From NCBI GenBank assembly GCA_031419835.1, contig JANOLP010000267.1, positions 1 through 19,208 of the forward strand: DNA of 19,208 nucleotides, written 5' to 3'. This stretch comes from JALYOK01 sp031419835 (GTDB lineage: Bacteria > Pseudomonadota > Gammaproteobacteria > Burkholderiales > JALYOK01). Below, one piece after another: positions 7,060 to 15,049 of the stretch (positions are counted from its first letter, which is position 1; every line of letters begins with the position of its first letter). Both the position numbers and the translations under genes were made by a program. The notes below the pieces were generated by a model that was not told the DNA's origin, ran no database searches, and was given only the letters and a program-made list of their open reading frames with translations.

Positions 7060-8616
7060 ATGAGGAATAGGGTTGCCGTTTTCGTATCGGCGCTTTTGCT
7101 AACGAGCCTCGGCGGGTGTACGTCGAATAAAATCATCCGCAGTACCATTGCGAAGACCGATGCCAATCTATGTGATTTTAGAAATCACTCTGATCTCGCG
7201 CATTTCACGAAACCAGGTGCGGACGATTGCACGCGATTTTCGATCGAAGACCACCAAGACTATACCCTTGCCTTTGCCGAGTTTGACGACCACGGCTGGA
7301 TGTACGATCGCGCACAAATGGACCTGCTGATGGCGGAACTCGAGGAGCAGACCGACAATGATTCACAAGATTTGTCGATTTTCGTCTATGTTCATGGCTG
7401 GAAACACAATGCGGATTTTTGCGACAACAACGTCTGTTGTTTTCGCGAAACGTTAAAGCAGATGCACGCATTGGAGAGTCGTTATGCCGAGGAATACGGC
7501 TGGCAGAAACGCAAAGTCTTTGGAATTTACGTCGGGTGGCGCGGGCTTTCCGTGATGGGGCCGGATGTTTTGCGCAGCACTTCGTTTTACTCTCGAAAAA
7601 ATGCGGCAACCCGCGTGGCGCTTGGCTCGACTCGCGAGTTGCTGGGAAAAATCAAAGATTTCTATGAACGTAAAAATGTTAAACGCGGCCAGAAAGAGAA
7701 AGACCGTAAAGAGACAAAACAATTGCCGTTGCAGACGAACGGCGCAGATGCCGCCCCGCGCGCGGGCACGCGTCTACTCACCATGGGGCACAGCTTCGGC
7801 GGTTTGGTGGTGTACAACGCCGTGGCACAAGCACTCATGGAAAGCGCGATTGAGCCGGAAAAATACGATCAAGACCAATTGGTGAAACCCTTCGGCGATT
7901 TAGTTTTTATCGTCAATCCAGCCTTCGAAGGAACGCGCTACGAGCCCTTGCACCAAATCGCGAAACGCCGTCAGTATCCGGGCTATCAGCCGCCCGTTTT
8001 TGTCGCTGTAACTTCCGAGGCCGATCAAGCCACGCGCAAAGCGTTTCCCATTGGGCGTTGGATCAACGGCATTTGGGAGAAATACAGTACCGGCAAAGAT
8101 AACGGCCAAGTTGCCCATACGCCCGCACAACAACGCGAGGCGAACGTCAAAACCATCGGCCACGCCGAACGTTACCGCACCCATCGCTTGGAATACACGC
8201 CGAGTAAAGCAATGGTAGCGAAGATCGAGCAGAAAAAATCCGACACTAGCGAATGTTCGTGCCCATACAAAACGGGAATCGAGAATTTACTCGCCGGCGC
8301 CGACGTCGAATCAGAGTTTCGCGAATGGAAAGATAATCTTAAAAACCCTGCGGACTGGAATCTCGACACGGAGGCAAAACGTAAACATCGCAAGAAGGGT
8401 TGGACGCGCAATTATCCGGATGAATCGACGCTACGCCACGATCCGAGTGATCCCAGCAATAATCCGGACAATCCGTTCTGGGTGGTCTACACCGCGAAGG
8501 AAATTATCCCGGACCACAATGGCTTTTACACGCCGTTGTTTCTGAATTTTGTGCGACATGTTTACGATGACAGTTTGCATTTATGGGGTGCGCAAAATAA
8601 ATTGCAACGTCGATAA
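7060..8616 (+). CDS. Alpha/beta-hydrolase-fold lipoprotein
   Basis: A 518-residue predicted lipoprotein. A short signal (MRNRVAVFVSALLLTSLGGC) has lipobox LGGC with Cys20 as the lipidation site. The region around FVYVHGW (108-114) resembles the oxyanion segment of alpha/beta hydrolases. GHSFGG (243-248) is a nucleophile elbow with Ser245 as the likely nucleophile. FVAVTSEAD (about 312-320) may be near a later catalytic loop, but the Asp and His of the triad cannot be assigned with confidence. A Lys/Glu-rich stretch (about 203-222) interrupts the fold. The start is set by GGAGGAAG upstream. It is divergent from exbB, and its substrate is unknown. The outer-membrane or periplasmic location is inferred from the lipobox. 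Confidence 0.82.
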   Translation: MRNRVAVFVSALLLTSLGGCTSNKIIRSTIAKTDANLCDFRNHSDLAHFTKPGADDCTRFSIEDHQDYTLAFAEFDDHGWMYDRAQMDLLMAELEEQTDNDSQDLSIFVYVHGWKHNADFCDNNVCCFRETLKQMHALESRYAEEYGWQKRKVFGIYVGWRGLSVMGPDVLRSTSFYSRKNAATRVALGSTRELLGKIKDFYERKNVKRGQKEKDRKETKQLPLQTNGADAAPRAGTRLLTMGHSFGGLVVYNAVAQALMESAIEPEKYDQDQLVKPFGDLVFIVNPAFEGTRYEPLHQIAKRRQYPGYQPPVFVAVTSEADQATRKAFPIGRWINGIWEKYSTGKDNGQVAHTPAQQREANVKTIGHAERYRTHRLEYTPSKAMVAKIEQKKSDTSECSCPYKTGIENLLAGADVESEFREWKDNLKNPADWNLDTEAKRKHRKKGWTRNYPDESTLRHDPSDPSNNPDNPFWVVYTAKEIIPDHNGFYTPLFLNFVRHVYDDSLHLWGAQNKLQRR

Positions 8617-8726
8617 AATGGTCTGCGCCAGGCGCCAGTACCGATGCGCCACTCCAGCCGACATGGTTTAAGACCTAGCATTCATGCGGCTTCTGGCCTG
8701 CCGCGTTAATCAATTGAGTGGCGAAT

Positions 8727-8755
8727 TTGGTCAAACGCTAAAGTTCGAGTAGCAT
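8727..8755 (+). promoter_or_regulatory. Weak promoter candidate for ppa
   Basis: TTGGTC (8727-8732), a 17-bp spacer and TAGCAT (8750-8755), four of six matches each, end about 32 bp before the ppa ATG. It is a weak match and is offered only because the spacing is right. Confidence 0.28.
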
Positions 8756-8787
8756 TAGATTTTCGTCTCGCCTCCCCCTCGAAAACT

Positions 8788-9336
8788 ATGAACTTAGATC
8801 GCGTACCCGCCGGCCGGGACTTGCCGAATGATTTTAACGTCGTCATCGAAATTCCGATGCGCGGTGATCCGATTAAGTACGAACTTGATAAAACCACGGG
8901 CGCGATGTTCGTTGATCGATTTATGTCGACCGCCATGCACTATCCTTGTAATTACGGCTACATTCCGAAAACGCTTTCCAAGGATGGCGATCCGGTCGAT
9001 GTGCTGGTGGTTACACCCGTGCCATTGATTTCCGGCGTCGTCGTGCGCTGCCGGCCGATTGGTATGCTGAAAATGACTGACGAGGCCGGCGGTGATGCGA
9101 AATTGCTTGCGGTGCCCGTCGATAAGCTATGCAATCTCTATCGACAGATCGAATCACCCCGAGATTTTCCCGAACAGACGCTCGCGCAAATTTCTCATTT
9201 CTTCGAACACTATAAAGATTTGGAACCCGGCAAATGGGTCAAGGTCGAAGGTTGGGTCGGGCCGGAAGAGGCGAAGGCGGAGATTCTCGACGGCGTAAAA
9301 AGCTACGAGGCCGCAAAGGAAAAACCCCTTTATTAG
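8788..9336 (+). CDS. ppa: Inorganic pyrophosphatase, family I
   Basis: A 182-residue soluble pyrophosphatase that hydrolyses PPi to two phosphates in the cytosol, pulling biosynthetic reactions forward. Family I landmarks are present: VVIEIP (18-23), GDPIKYELDK (26-35), YPCNYGYIPKTL (52-63) and the Mg/catalytic motif DGDPVDVLV (66-74) with its three Asp. The C-terminal region has HYKDLEPGKWVKVEGW (about 165-180 region). The length is normal for a bacterial enzyme (about 175). The ATG lacks an obvious AGGAGG site; I keep it because the protein starts at the usual place. It stands alone, with a hairpin repeat right after its stop. This is a housekeeping gene. Confidence 0.96.
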   Translation: MNLDRVPAGRDLPNDFNVVIEIPMRGDPIKYELDKTTGAMFVDRFMSTAMHYPCNYGYIPKTLSKDGDPVDVLVVTPVPLISGVVVRCRPIGMLKMTDEAGGDAKLLAVPVDKLCNLYRQIESPRDFPEQTLAQISHFFEHYKDLEPGKWVKVEGWVGPEEAKAEILDGVKSYEAAKEKPLY

Positions 9337-9337
9337 T

Positions 9338-9365
9338 TGTCATTCCCACGAAGGCGGGAATGACA
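9338..9365. repeat. Hairpin repeat after ppa (TGTCATTCCC type)
   Basis: The 10-bp perfect arms TGTCATTCCC (9338-9347) and GGGAATGACA (9356-9365) enclose the loop ACGAAGGC. It begins right after the ppa stop and lies just upstream of the TldD-type gene. It resembles the widespread GTCATTCCC-type intergenic repeats and may also end the ppa transcript. Confidence 0.8.
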
Positions 9366-9402
9366 TGGATGGCGTTTCAATTTTCGAATGTTCAGATGGC
9401 CT

Positions 9403-10824
9403 ATGAATGAAATCGTAAAACATTTTCAATCGCTCAACTGTCGCGCGCCGTTTTGGTCGCTGCGCTACGTCGAAGAGAACTCGGAATTCCTCGCCGTGCG
9501 CGATGACGTGGCAGAACCGCCTCGACTAGCAAGTGATCGCGGTGCGATGTTGACTGCGATGGTTGATGGCGGCTGCGGCTATGCGGCGACCAGCGACCTA
9601 TCGCAAACAGGATTGCAAACAGCGCTTGATCGCGCGACTGAATGGGCGATGGCGTCCAGCAAAATTAGTGCAGTCGCTTACAACCCTGCCAACATGCCCG
9701 CGCCGCAGGGAAGCTGGAACTCTCCGCCCTCCGCCGCGTCTCTCGGATCCATACGTGAACGTTTTGACCTGCTTGCACAGGAATGCCAGGCAGCAAAAAT
9801 CGACTCACGCATCGTCGATCGCTACGCGAGCTTAGATGTGATTCACGGTGAGCAACTTTATTTAAGCAATCACGGCGCCGAAGTTCATCAGCAATTCCGT
9901 TACACCGTGCCCCACGCCTACGTCTGCGCGAACCGCGATAGCGAAACACAAACCCGCAGTTTGGGTTTCGCGCAGCAAGGCGGAATGGATATTATGCAGC
10001 GTGCGGGATACCACGGTTGCGGTAAGAGACTGGCTGAAGAAGCGCTCCAGCTCTTGCTCGCAGCCAATTGCCCCAGCGGAAAAATGGATTTATTGTTGCT
10101 GCCGGAACAAATGATGTTGCAGATTCACGAATCCATCGGCCACCCGTTGGAACTGGATCGCATCCTCGGCGACGAGCGCAATTACGCCGGCACCAGCTTT
10201 GTTAATCTCGATATGTTCGGCAATTACCAGTACGGTTCTGGTTTGCTGAATGTGACCTACGATCCATCCTATCCGGAAGAGCTTGCATCCTTCGCGTTCG
10301 ATGATGACGGCTCACGCGCAGAGAAAGTTTTTTTGATTCGCGACGGAATTTTAGAGCGCCCTCTTGGCGGACACATTTCGCAAGTTCGCGCCGGAATGCC
10401 CGGTGTGGCCAATTCCCGCGCCTCCGGCTGGAATCGGGCGCCGATCGATCGTATGGCAAATCTCAACATCGAGCCGGGGAATTCAGCGCTGAACGATATG
10501 ATCGCAAGCATCGAAAGCGGAATCTTGATGACGACCAACACATCATGGTCGATCGATGACTCGCGTAACAAGTTTCAGTTTGGCTGCGAATGGGGCCAGC
10601 GCATCGAAAACGGCGAACTTACGAGTGTAGTGAAAAATCCGAATTATCGCGGTATCTCGTCGACGTTTTGGCGTAGTCTCCAGTGGGTCGGTAACGTCGC
10701 GAGCTTTGAAGTTCACGGCACACAGTTTTGCGGCAAGGGCGAACCGAATCAAGTCATTCATGTCGGTCACGCGGCGCCGCCTTGCGTGTTTTCCGCGATT
10801 GATGTGTTCGGCGGAGAAGATTAG
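9403..10824 (+). CDS. TldD/PmbA-family metallopeptidase, TldD-like
   Basis: A 473-residue protein of the TldD/PmbA family. The family's metal-binding motif appears as HESIGHPLELDRILG (His and Glu at 242-243, second His at 247). This resembles the HEAVGHGLEGD of E. coli TldD, in which the HExxxH motif binds zinc. GDERNYAGTSF follows. A C-terminal ISSTFWRSLQWVGN and FEVHGTQFCGKGEPNQ segment is typical. The paired TldE-like gene starts directly after it, and in the known system TldD/TldE form one heterodimeric protease. I choose the ATG at 9403 (MNEIVKHF); an in-frame ATG at 9388 adds five residues, and neither has a strong ribosome site. The substrate, which could be a peptide, modified peptide or antitoxin, is unknown. 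Confidence 0.85.
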   Translation: MNEIVKHFQSLNCRAPFWSLRYVEENSEFLAVRDDVAEPPRLASDRGAMLTAMVDGGCGYAATSDLSQTGLQTALDRATEWAMASSKISAVAYNPANMPAPQGSWNSPPSAASLGSIRERFDLLAQECQAAKIDSRIVDRYASLDVIHGEQLYLSNHGAEVHQQFRYTVPHAYVCANRDSETQTRSLGFAQQGGMDIMQRAGYHGCGKRLAEEALQLLLAANCPSGKMDLLLLPEQMMLQIHESIGHPLELDRILGDERNYAGTSFVNLDMFGNYQYGSGLLNVTYDPSYPEELASFAFDDDGSRAEKVFLIRDGILERPLGGHISQVRAGMPGVANSRASGWNRAPIDRMANLNIEPGNSALNDMIASIESGILMTTNTSWSIDDSRNKFQFGCEWGQRIENGELTSVVKNPNYRGISSTFWRSLQWVGNVASFEVHGTQFCGKGEPNQVIHVGHAAPPCVFSAIDVFGGED

Positions 10825-12141
10825 TTGCAAGACGAATTTTTCACACTCGCGGATTTCGTCAAGACGCAATTGCGTGCGGATGAGGTTTTCACCTGTTGGT
10901 TTTCCGGCGAGCGATCGGACTTTGTGCGCTTCAATCACGGCAAGGTACGGCAGGCGGGGAGCGTGCAGCAGCGCCACGTGAATCTGCGACTCATACATAA
11001 CGGCCGGCACGCGAGCCGATCCCTCACGCTCGTCGGCAGCACCGACGATTTTGATCATACAAAATCCGCGTTGGCCGAACTGCGAAATTTGCTGGCGCAT
11101 GTTTCGCCCGATCCGTATTTACTTTTCGCTACAGATGTTCAGTCTAGCGAGATAAAACGACGAGGTTCCATTCCGCCGAGCGCACAAATTGTCGAGGAAA
11201 TTGTGGCGCAGGGCAAAGACCACGATTTGGTCGGAATCTTGGCATCCGGCCCAATGTTTCGTGGCTTTGCAAATTCGCTTGGGCAGCGCAATTGGCACGA
11301 GGTAGAGAACTTTAATTTCGATTGGAGCCTTTACCATCAAACCGACAAAGCGGTGAAATCGAGTTATGCAGGCTTCGATTGGCAGCCGCACCAGTTTCGC
11401 GACAAAATGCAATCGGCACGCGCGCAGCTCGCGTTATTGCAGCGCCCTTCGATCTCCATTGAGCCGGGCGAATATCGAGCGTTCTTCGCGCCGCGCGCGA
11501 TGGACGAAATCATCAGCATGCTCGCATGGGGCGGGCTTTCGGCGAAAGCGCGCCGCACCAAGCAAAGCCCGCTGATCCGCATGGAGCAAGGCGTTCGACT
11601 GAGCGACAAAGTTTCACTGCGCGAAAACACGATCGATGCGACGGCGCCCGGATTTCAAAGCGACGGTTTCATCAAGCCAAAGCGCGTCAACTTGATTGAA
11701 CGTGGCGAATTGCGCGATCCGCTGGTTGCGCCGCGCACTGCAAAAGAATATGGCTTAGTCTGTAATGGCGCGAGCGGCGGCGAAAGCCCCGAATCGATCG
11801 ATCTCGGCGAAGGTTCCCTAGCGACAACCGACGCACTGATGGCACTCGATCGAGGCCTGTTCATTAACAATCTTTGGTATTTGAATTATTCCGATCGACC
11901 CGCCTGCCGCCTGACGGGCATGACGCGGTTTGCGACTTTTTGGGTCGAAGACGGCAAAATTGTCGCACCTGTTAACGTCATGCGCTTCGACGACACGCTT
12001 TATCGAATGCTTGGCGATAATCTGTTGGACTTAACGCAAGAGCAAGAGCTAATGCTCGATCCATCGAGCTATGGCGCACGCTCGACGCAGAGCGCGAGGT
12101 TACCCGGCGCGTTGATTTCAGGCTTGAAGTTCACGCTTTAG
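10825..12141 (+). CDS. TldE/PmbA-like partner of the TldD-type peptidase
   Basis: A 438-residue TldE-like protein, the non-catalytic half of a TldD/TldE peptidase: it lacks a HExxxH motif. Family features include the AWGGLSAKARRTKQSPL segment (about residues 231-247) and the C-terminal RPACRLTGMTRFATFWVEDGKIVAPVNVMRFDDTLYRM. It starts with TTG immediately after the TAG of the upstream gene; GGCGGAGAAG lies just ahead of it as the ribosome site. This tight junction suggests a fixed ratio of the two subunits. In the known system the pair degrades the CcdA antitoxin and processes microcin B17. Nothing here shows the target. Confidence 0.85.
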   Translation: MQDEFFTLADFVKTQLRADEVFTCWFSGERSDFVRFNHGKVRQAGSVQQRHVNLRLIHNGRHASRSLTLVGSTDDFDHTKSALAELRNLLAHVSPDPYLLFATDVQSSEIKRRGSIPPSAQIVEEIVAQGKDHDLVGILASGPMFRGFANSLGQRNWHEVENFNFDWSLYHQTDKAVKSSYAGFDWQPHQFRDKMQSARAQLALLQRPSISIEPGEYRAFFAPRAMDEIISMLAWGGLSAKARRTKQSPLIRMEQGVRLSDKVSLRENTIDATAPGFQSDGFIKPKRVNLIERGELRDPLVAPRTAKEYGLVCNGASGGESPESIDLGEGSLATTDALMALDRGLFINNLWYLNYSDRPACRLTGMTRFATFWVEDGKIVAPVNVMRFDDTLYRMLGDNLLDLTQEQELMLDPSSYGARSTQSARLPGALISGLKFTL

Positions 12142-12146
12142 AATTA

Positions 12147-12164
12147 GGTAACCTCTGATTAAGT
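12147..12164. repeat. Lone terminal-repeat-like sequence
   Basis: The sequence GGTAACCTCTGATTAAGT lies between the converging tldE-like and DUF547 genes. Its core CTCTGATTAAGT matches CTCTGAATAAGT, the terminal arm of the MITE-like element at 17844-17984, at 11 of 12 positions. There is no matching opposite arm nearby, so it may be a solo end or coincidence. Confidence 0.3.
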
Positions 12165-12180
12165 CCCTCGCGGTCGCGCT

Positions 12181-12942
12181 CTAGCGATCGATCTTCTCGT
12201 TGAGCGTCCAATTCCATTCGATAATGCGCAAGGTATAGTCCCCTGAAGCAAGCAGCGTTTTGGCTTTTTCGTCCACATAGGGCATGACAAATAATTCCGG
12301 TTTAGCGGCGGGACGATCTGGATCTTGGGTGAACTTTTTACCGTACCATTCAAATATCTTGGAAATCCAGACTTCTTTTTTGTCGTAATCGATCTTGAAT
12401 TGGCGCTCGTCCTGCACGAATTGACGGGACACCGTTTCCAGATCCGCATGCAGCGACTTTCCTTTCCACGCGACACCACGCAGCGGCATACAGCCACGAT
12501 CGGAACACACGACCGCAAAGTGCGCTCGCATATCTTTGTGACCCGCGATCAGTTTGTCGTACTCTATTTCGCTGATGGTGAGATCTTCCCCACCGACGCG
12601 GTACTTAAGCTTGTCGAAATAACCTGGAATATCGATCGGACTGTGGACCGGATAGTTGTCGACGATCGCTTTGATATTCGCCGAATTATAGGCGTTGATA
12701 TAAAACGCAATGCGGTCGTCGCGCGTCATCTCCGCCGGTTTTGCGTTGGCCTGCCAATCCATAAATGCATCAAGGCGCTGCCGATCTTCCTTGCTTTTCA
12801 CCAGGGCGGCGTAATTCATATAGTCGCCCTTGACGTATTTTTGTAGGATGTAATCGTAGTCCTCCGGACCGCCGGCCATCGCTACTACGGCGAACAGTAA
12901 TAACCAAAAACATGACAATAATTTTAAAAACGAAGTTTGCAT
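12181..12942 (-). CDS. Exported DUF547-domain protein
   Basis: A 253-residue protein with an N-terminal signal peptide (MQTSFLKLLSCFWLLLFAVVAMAGG; predicted cleavage after AMA near residue 23), so it is probably periplasmic. The DUF547 body has RIAFYINAYNSANIKAIVDNYP (77-98), HFAVVCSDRGCMPL (141-154) with two Cys, and ISKIFEWYGKKF (193-204). The function of DUF547 is not established in bacteria. The ATG has a strong ribosome site, CTAGGAGGATTCA. It follows the diiron-fusion gene by 61 bp on the same strand and may be co-transcribed, though its own expression signal is not excluded. It converges with the TldE-like gene without an obvious terminator. Confidence 0.85.
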   Translation of the reverse strand: MQTSFLKLLSCFWLLLFAVVAMAGGPEDYDYILQKYVKGDYMNYAALVKSKEDRQRLDAFMDWQANAKPAEMTRDDRIAFYINAYNSANIKAIVDNYPVHSPIDIPGYFDKLKYRVGGEDLTISEIEYDKLIAGHKDMRAHFAVVCSDRGCMPLRGVAWKGKSLHADLETVSRQFVQDERQFKIDYDKKEVWISKIFEWYGKKFTQDPDRPAAKPELFVMPYVDEKAKTLLASGDYTLRIIEWNWTLNEKIDR

Positions 12943-13003
12943 TGAATCCTCCTAGATGAGCGAACTGACATTGAACTACTTGCGGAAAAAACTTACCCTC
13001 CTC

Positions 13004-14200
13004 CTACATAAAATTTCGCGTATGCAAATGCGCCAGCCGCGAGGCTTCACCATCACGAAAACCGAGGCGGCTTAAGCGTAACTCACGCCCCTGCGCCATT
13101 TCATCCTTAAGCGTTTGCACTTTGTTGAATCCAACCGCGATCGCATTGGGGCTCCACTCACCCGCAGCGAGCAATACCAATGCGTCAAATACTTCTTCGT
13201 TCAATCCTGACGTTTGCGCGAGCGCCGTATAGCGATGTTCCACCGCAGCCGCCAAACGCGCCTTCAGTCCGGCGTCGTGCTTTAACTGATATTGCAAGTG
13301 CGCCATGCCGAATGCCACGTGGCGCGCTTCGTCTCGCGCCGTGAGCTTGGCAATCTGGCGGGTGACAGGATCCGGTGCGTGTTCCTGGAGAAAATGTAAC
13401 AAGGCGACGAACGTACCTTCGCCCAACACCGACAGTAAAAACGAAGCGACGGCAAATTCGTTTTCATCAAACAAGGTTTTCAACGATGCCTGCCCACCCA
13501 CCGTCGAAACGCCCATGCGCTCGCGCTTCAGCAGCGCGCGGCGCGTAAACACTTCAACATGGCGCGCTTCATCGGCGATCTGAATGGAGAGCAACTGCAC
13601 CACTTCGCGAAAATGCGGGTGCACCTGCCCCAAAAAGCGCGCCGGTACAAGCAACGCCGCATTTTCGTTTTCGATAAGATAGGTCATCACTTGCACCACG
13701 GCGTCTTCGATTTCATCGGCGAGCTCACACGGCGCCGACCAATCGATCGCGTCATTGGGATTCCATTGGGCGGTCAGTGCTTGCTGGTAAAGGTGCGCGG
13801 CCTCTTCGGCCCAAAGCAGATCCTTTGCCGCGAGCGCAAACTGAAACGCCGGTGCACCGGCTTCAACCGTTGCACCGCGCGCCGCGAGTCCCCAGCTCGC
13901 TTTCGGAAAATCGGCCACGGCGCCGGCGCTTTGAGGATTCGCTTCACCCGCCAGTTCCGCGCCGCGCCAACGGCCTTCTTCGACAGGGCTACGCACGATC
14001 CACCAGGTATCATCGCCATTTGCGCGCGTCACGTCATGCCCCTGCGCGCGACACCAAGCGGGTAGATGCACACCAAGCTCAGCGTTGCTGCCGCGCACGC
14101 CGATTTTTGCGCCAACGGCAACATTTCGCAGCGCCCGCTTGATCAGCAAATGCGCGCCGCGATCTAAACCAAGATCGCTAATATCGATAGTCGGCGACAC
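13004..14200 (-). CDS. TusA-like domain fused to a ferritin-like diiron domain
   Basis: A 398-residue two-domain protein. Residues about 3-72 look like a TusA/SirA-type fold: DLGLDRGAHLLIKRALRN then ELGVHLPAWCRAQGHDVT. However, where TusA has the sulfur-carrying CPxP, this protein has DRGAH, so the catalytic Cys is absent. Residues about 110-330 form a four-helix diiron domain. Ligand candidates are Glu177, Glu211 and His214 in DEARHVEVF, then Glu261, Glu291 and His294 in DEARHVAFG: a full E/EXXH/E/EXXH set. The start is the GTG at 14200. It overlaps the PhnD-like stop by 23 bp, and the frame upstream reads out of frame through that gene. A GGAAA site precedes it. It is probably an O2-using enzyme; the reaction is unknown. 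A relative with peroxide or ferritin function is an alternative. Confidence 0.78.
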   Translation of the reverse strand: MSPTIDISDLGLDRGAHLLIKRALRNVAVGAKIGVRGSNAELGVHLPAWCRAQGHDVTRANGDDTWWIVRSPVEEGRWRGAELAGEANPQSAGAVADFPKASWGLAARGATVEAGAPAFQFALAAKDLLWAEEAAHLYQQALTAQWNPNDAIDWSAPCELADEIEDAVVQVMTYLIENENAALLVPARFLGQVHPHFREVVQLLSIQIADEARHVEVFTRRALLKRERMGVSTVGGQASLKTLFDENEFAVASFLLSVLGEGTFVALLHFLQEHAPDPVTRQIAKLTARDEARHVAFGMAHLQYQLKHDAGLKARLAAAVEHRYTALAQTSGLNEEVFDALVLLAAGEWSPNAIAVGFNKVQTLKDEMAQGRELRLSRLGFRDGEASRLAHLHTRNFM

Positions 14201-15038
14201 GAATGTTTCCGGTTGCGTCGTAAAACTGCGTAATATCCACTGCCTTTTCAAGCGCGCGATAACCGCTGGTACGCGCCGGTTTCCAGGCTTTGAGGCCCTC
14301 CAAATCGAGCAGTGGACGCACCTCGGCATCGGCGTACGACATCGCCAGCAATAGCGTTCTGAATTTTTCGATGAGATCCTTCGGCGCGGTCGACGCGACG
14401 GTGAAGTTGCAATGATCGAACTGCGGTGTCTGCGCCAGCACTCTCGTTTTGCCCTGCGGCAACGTACCTTCACCGACGAACAGCAAATGATTACCGTCGA
14501 TCATGCAGGCGGCATCGACTTCACCCGCCATTAGTGCTTGCGCCGCGTCGCGCTCGCCGCCGATATGATCGCCATGTTTGCCGCCCAACACGTCGAAGCG
14601 TCGGACTTTAAAATCTGTGCCGGGCGTGACGCCCCGATCACGCAAATAATCGAGTGGAATAAGCGTCGCCTGCGGCGAATCGACCGCGCCAACGCCGACC
14701 GTTTTGCCTTTCAGGTCGGCGAGTGAGTGAATGGCGGAATCGCTGCGAACGACCACTACCGAAGTCAAATCGCAGTCGGAATCGCGCATCACAATCGCTT
14801 CAACCGGCGCACCACGGGCGCGGGCGATACGTTCGGCGCGCACCCACGCCAGCGGAGAATTCCACGCAACATGTAACGTGCCATCGAACAGTGCTTCGAC
14901 TTGGCGCTCGTAGTTCGAATACAGTACATAGTCGAACTCTAGACCTTGCTTGACGAAATATTCTTTGAAGCCATCCCAGATGGTGACGACTTTCGCGGCG
15001 TACGCGACGGCGCCCATAACCAGTGTTTGCGACCGCAT
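14178..15038 (-). CDS. PhnD/SsuA-type periplasmic-binding fold without signal peptide
   Basis: A 286-residue protein with the type 2 binding-protein fold used by phosphate/phosphonate-type transporters. Seen: LHVAWNSPLAWV (55-66), DLKGKTVGVGAVDSPQATLIPLDYL (108-132), GGERDAAQALMAGEVDAACM (160-179) and the C-terminal AWKPARTSGYRALE. No signal peptide or lipobox precedes it and no ABC transporter genes lie nearby, so a cytosolic ligand-binding or enzymatic role is more likely than uptake. The ATG at 15038 is chosen because GGGGAT lies just before it; the open frame allows 11 more codons, but those overlap the preceding gene. It sits between the flavoprotein and diiron genes, 11 bp from one and overlapping the other. 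Function is inferred only. Confidence 0.78.
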   Translation of the reverse strand: MRSQTLVMGAVAYAAKVVTIWDGFKEYFVKQGLEFDYVLYSNYERQVEALFDGTLHVAWNSPLAWVRAERIARARGAPVEAIVMRDSDCDLTSVVVVRSDSAIHSLADLKGKTVGVGAVDSPQATLIPLDYLRDRGVTPGTDFKVRRFDVLGGKHGDHIGGERDAAQALMAGEVDAACMIDGNHLLFVGEGTLPQGKTRVLAQTPQFDHCNFTVASTAPKDLIEKFRTLLLAMSYADAEVRPLLDLEGLKAWKPARTSGYRALEKAVDITQFYDATGNIRVADYRY

Positions 15039-15049
15039 TTTGATCCCCG

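Noticed and set aside
12325..12846. Plus-strand frame opposite DUF547
   Set aside because: The minus frame has a signal peptide, DUF547 motifs and a strong ribosome site.
14201..14473. N-terminal extension of the TusA/diiron gene
   Set aside because: It reads out of frame through the PhnD-like gene with an Arg-rich nonsense sequence; the GTG at 14200 fits the TusA-like start.
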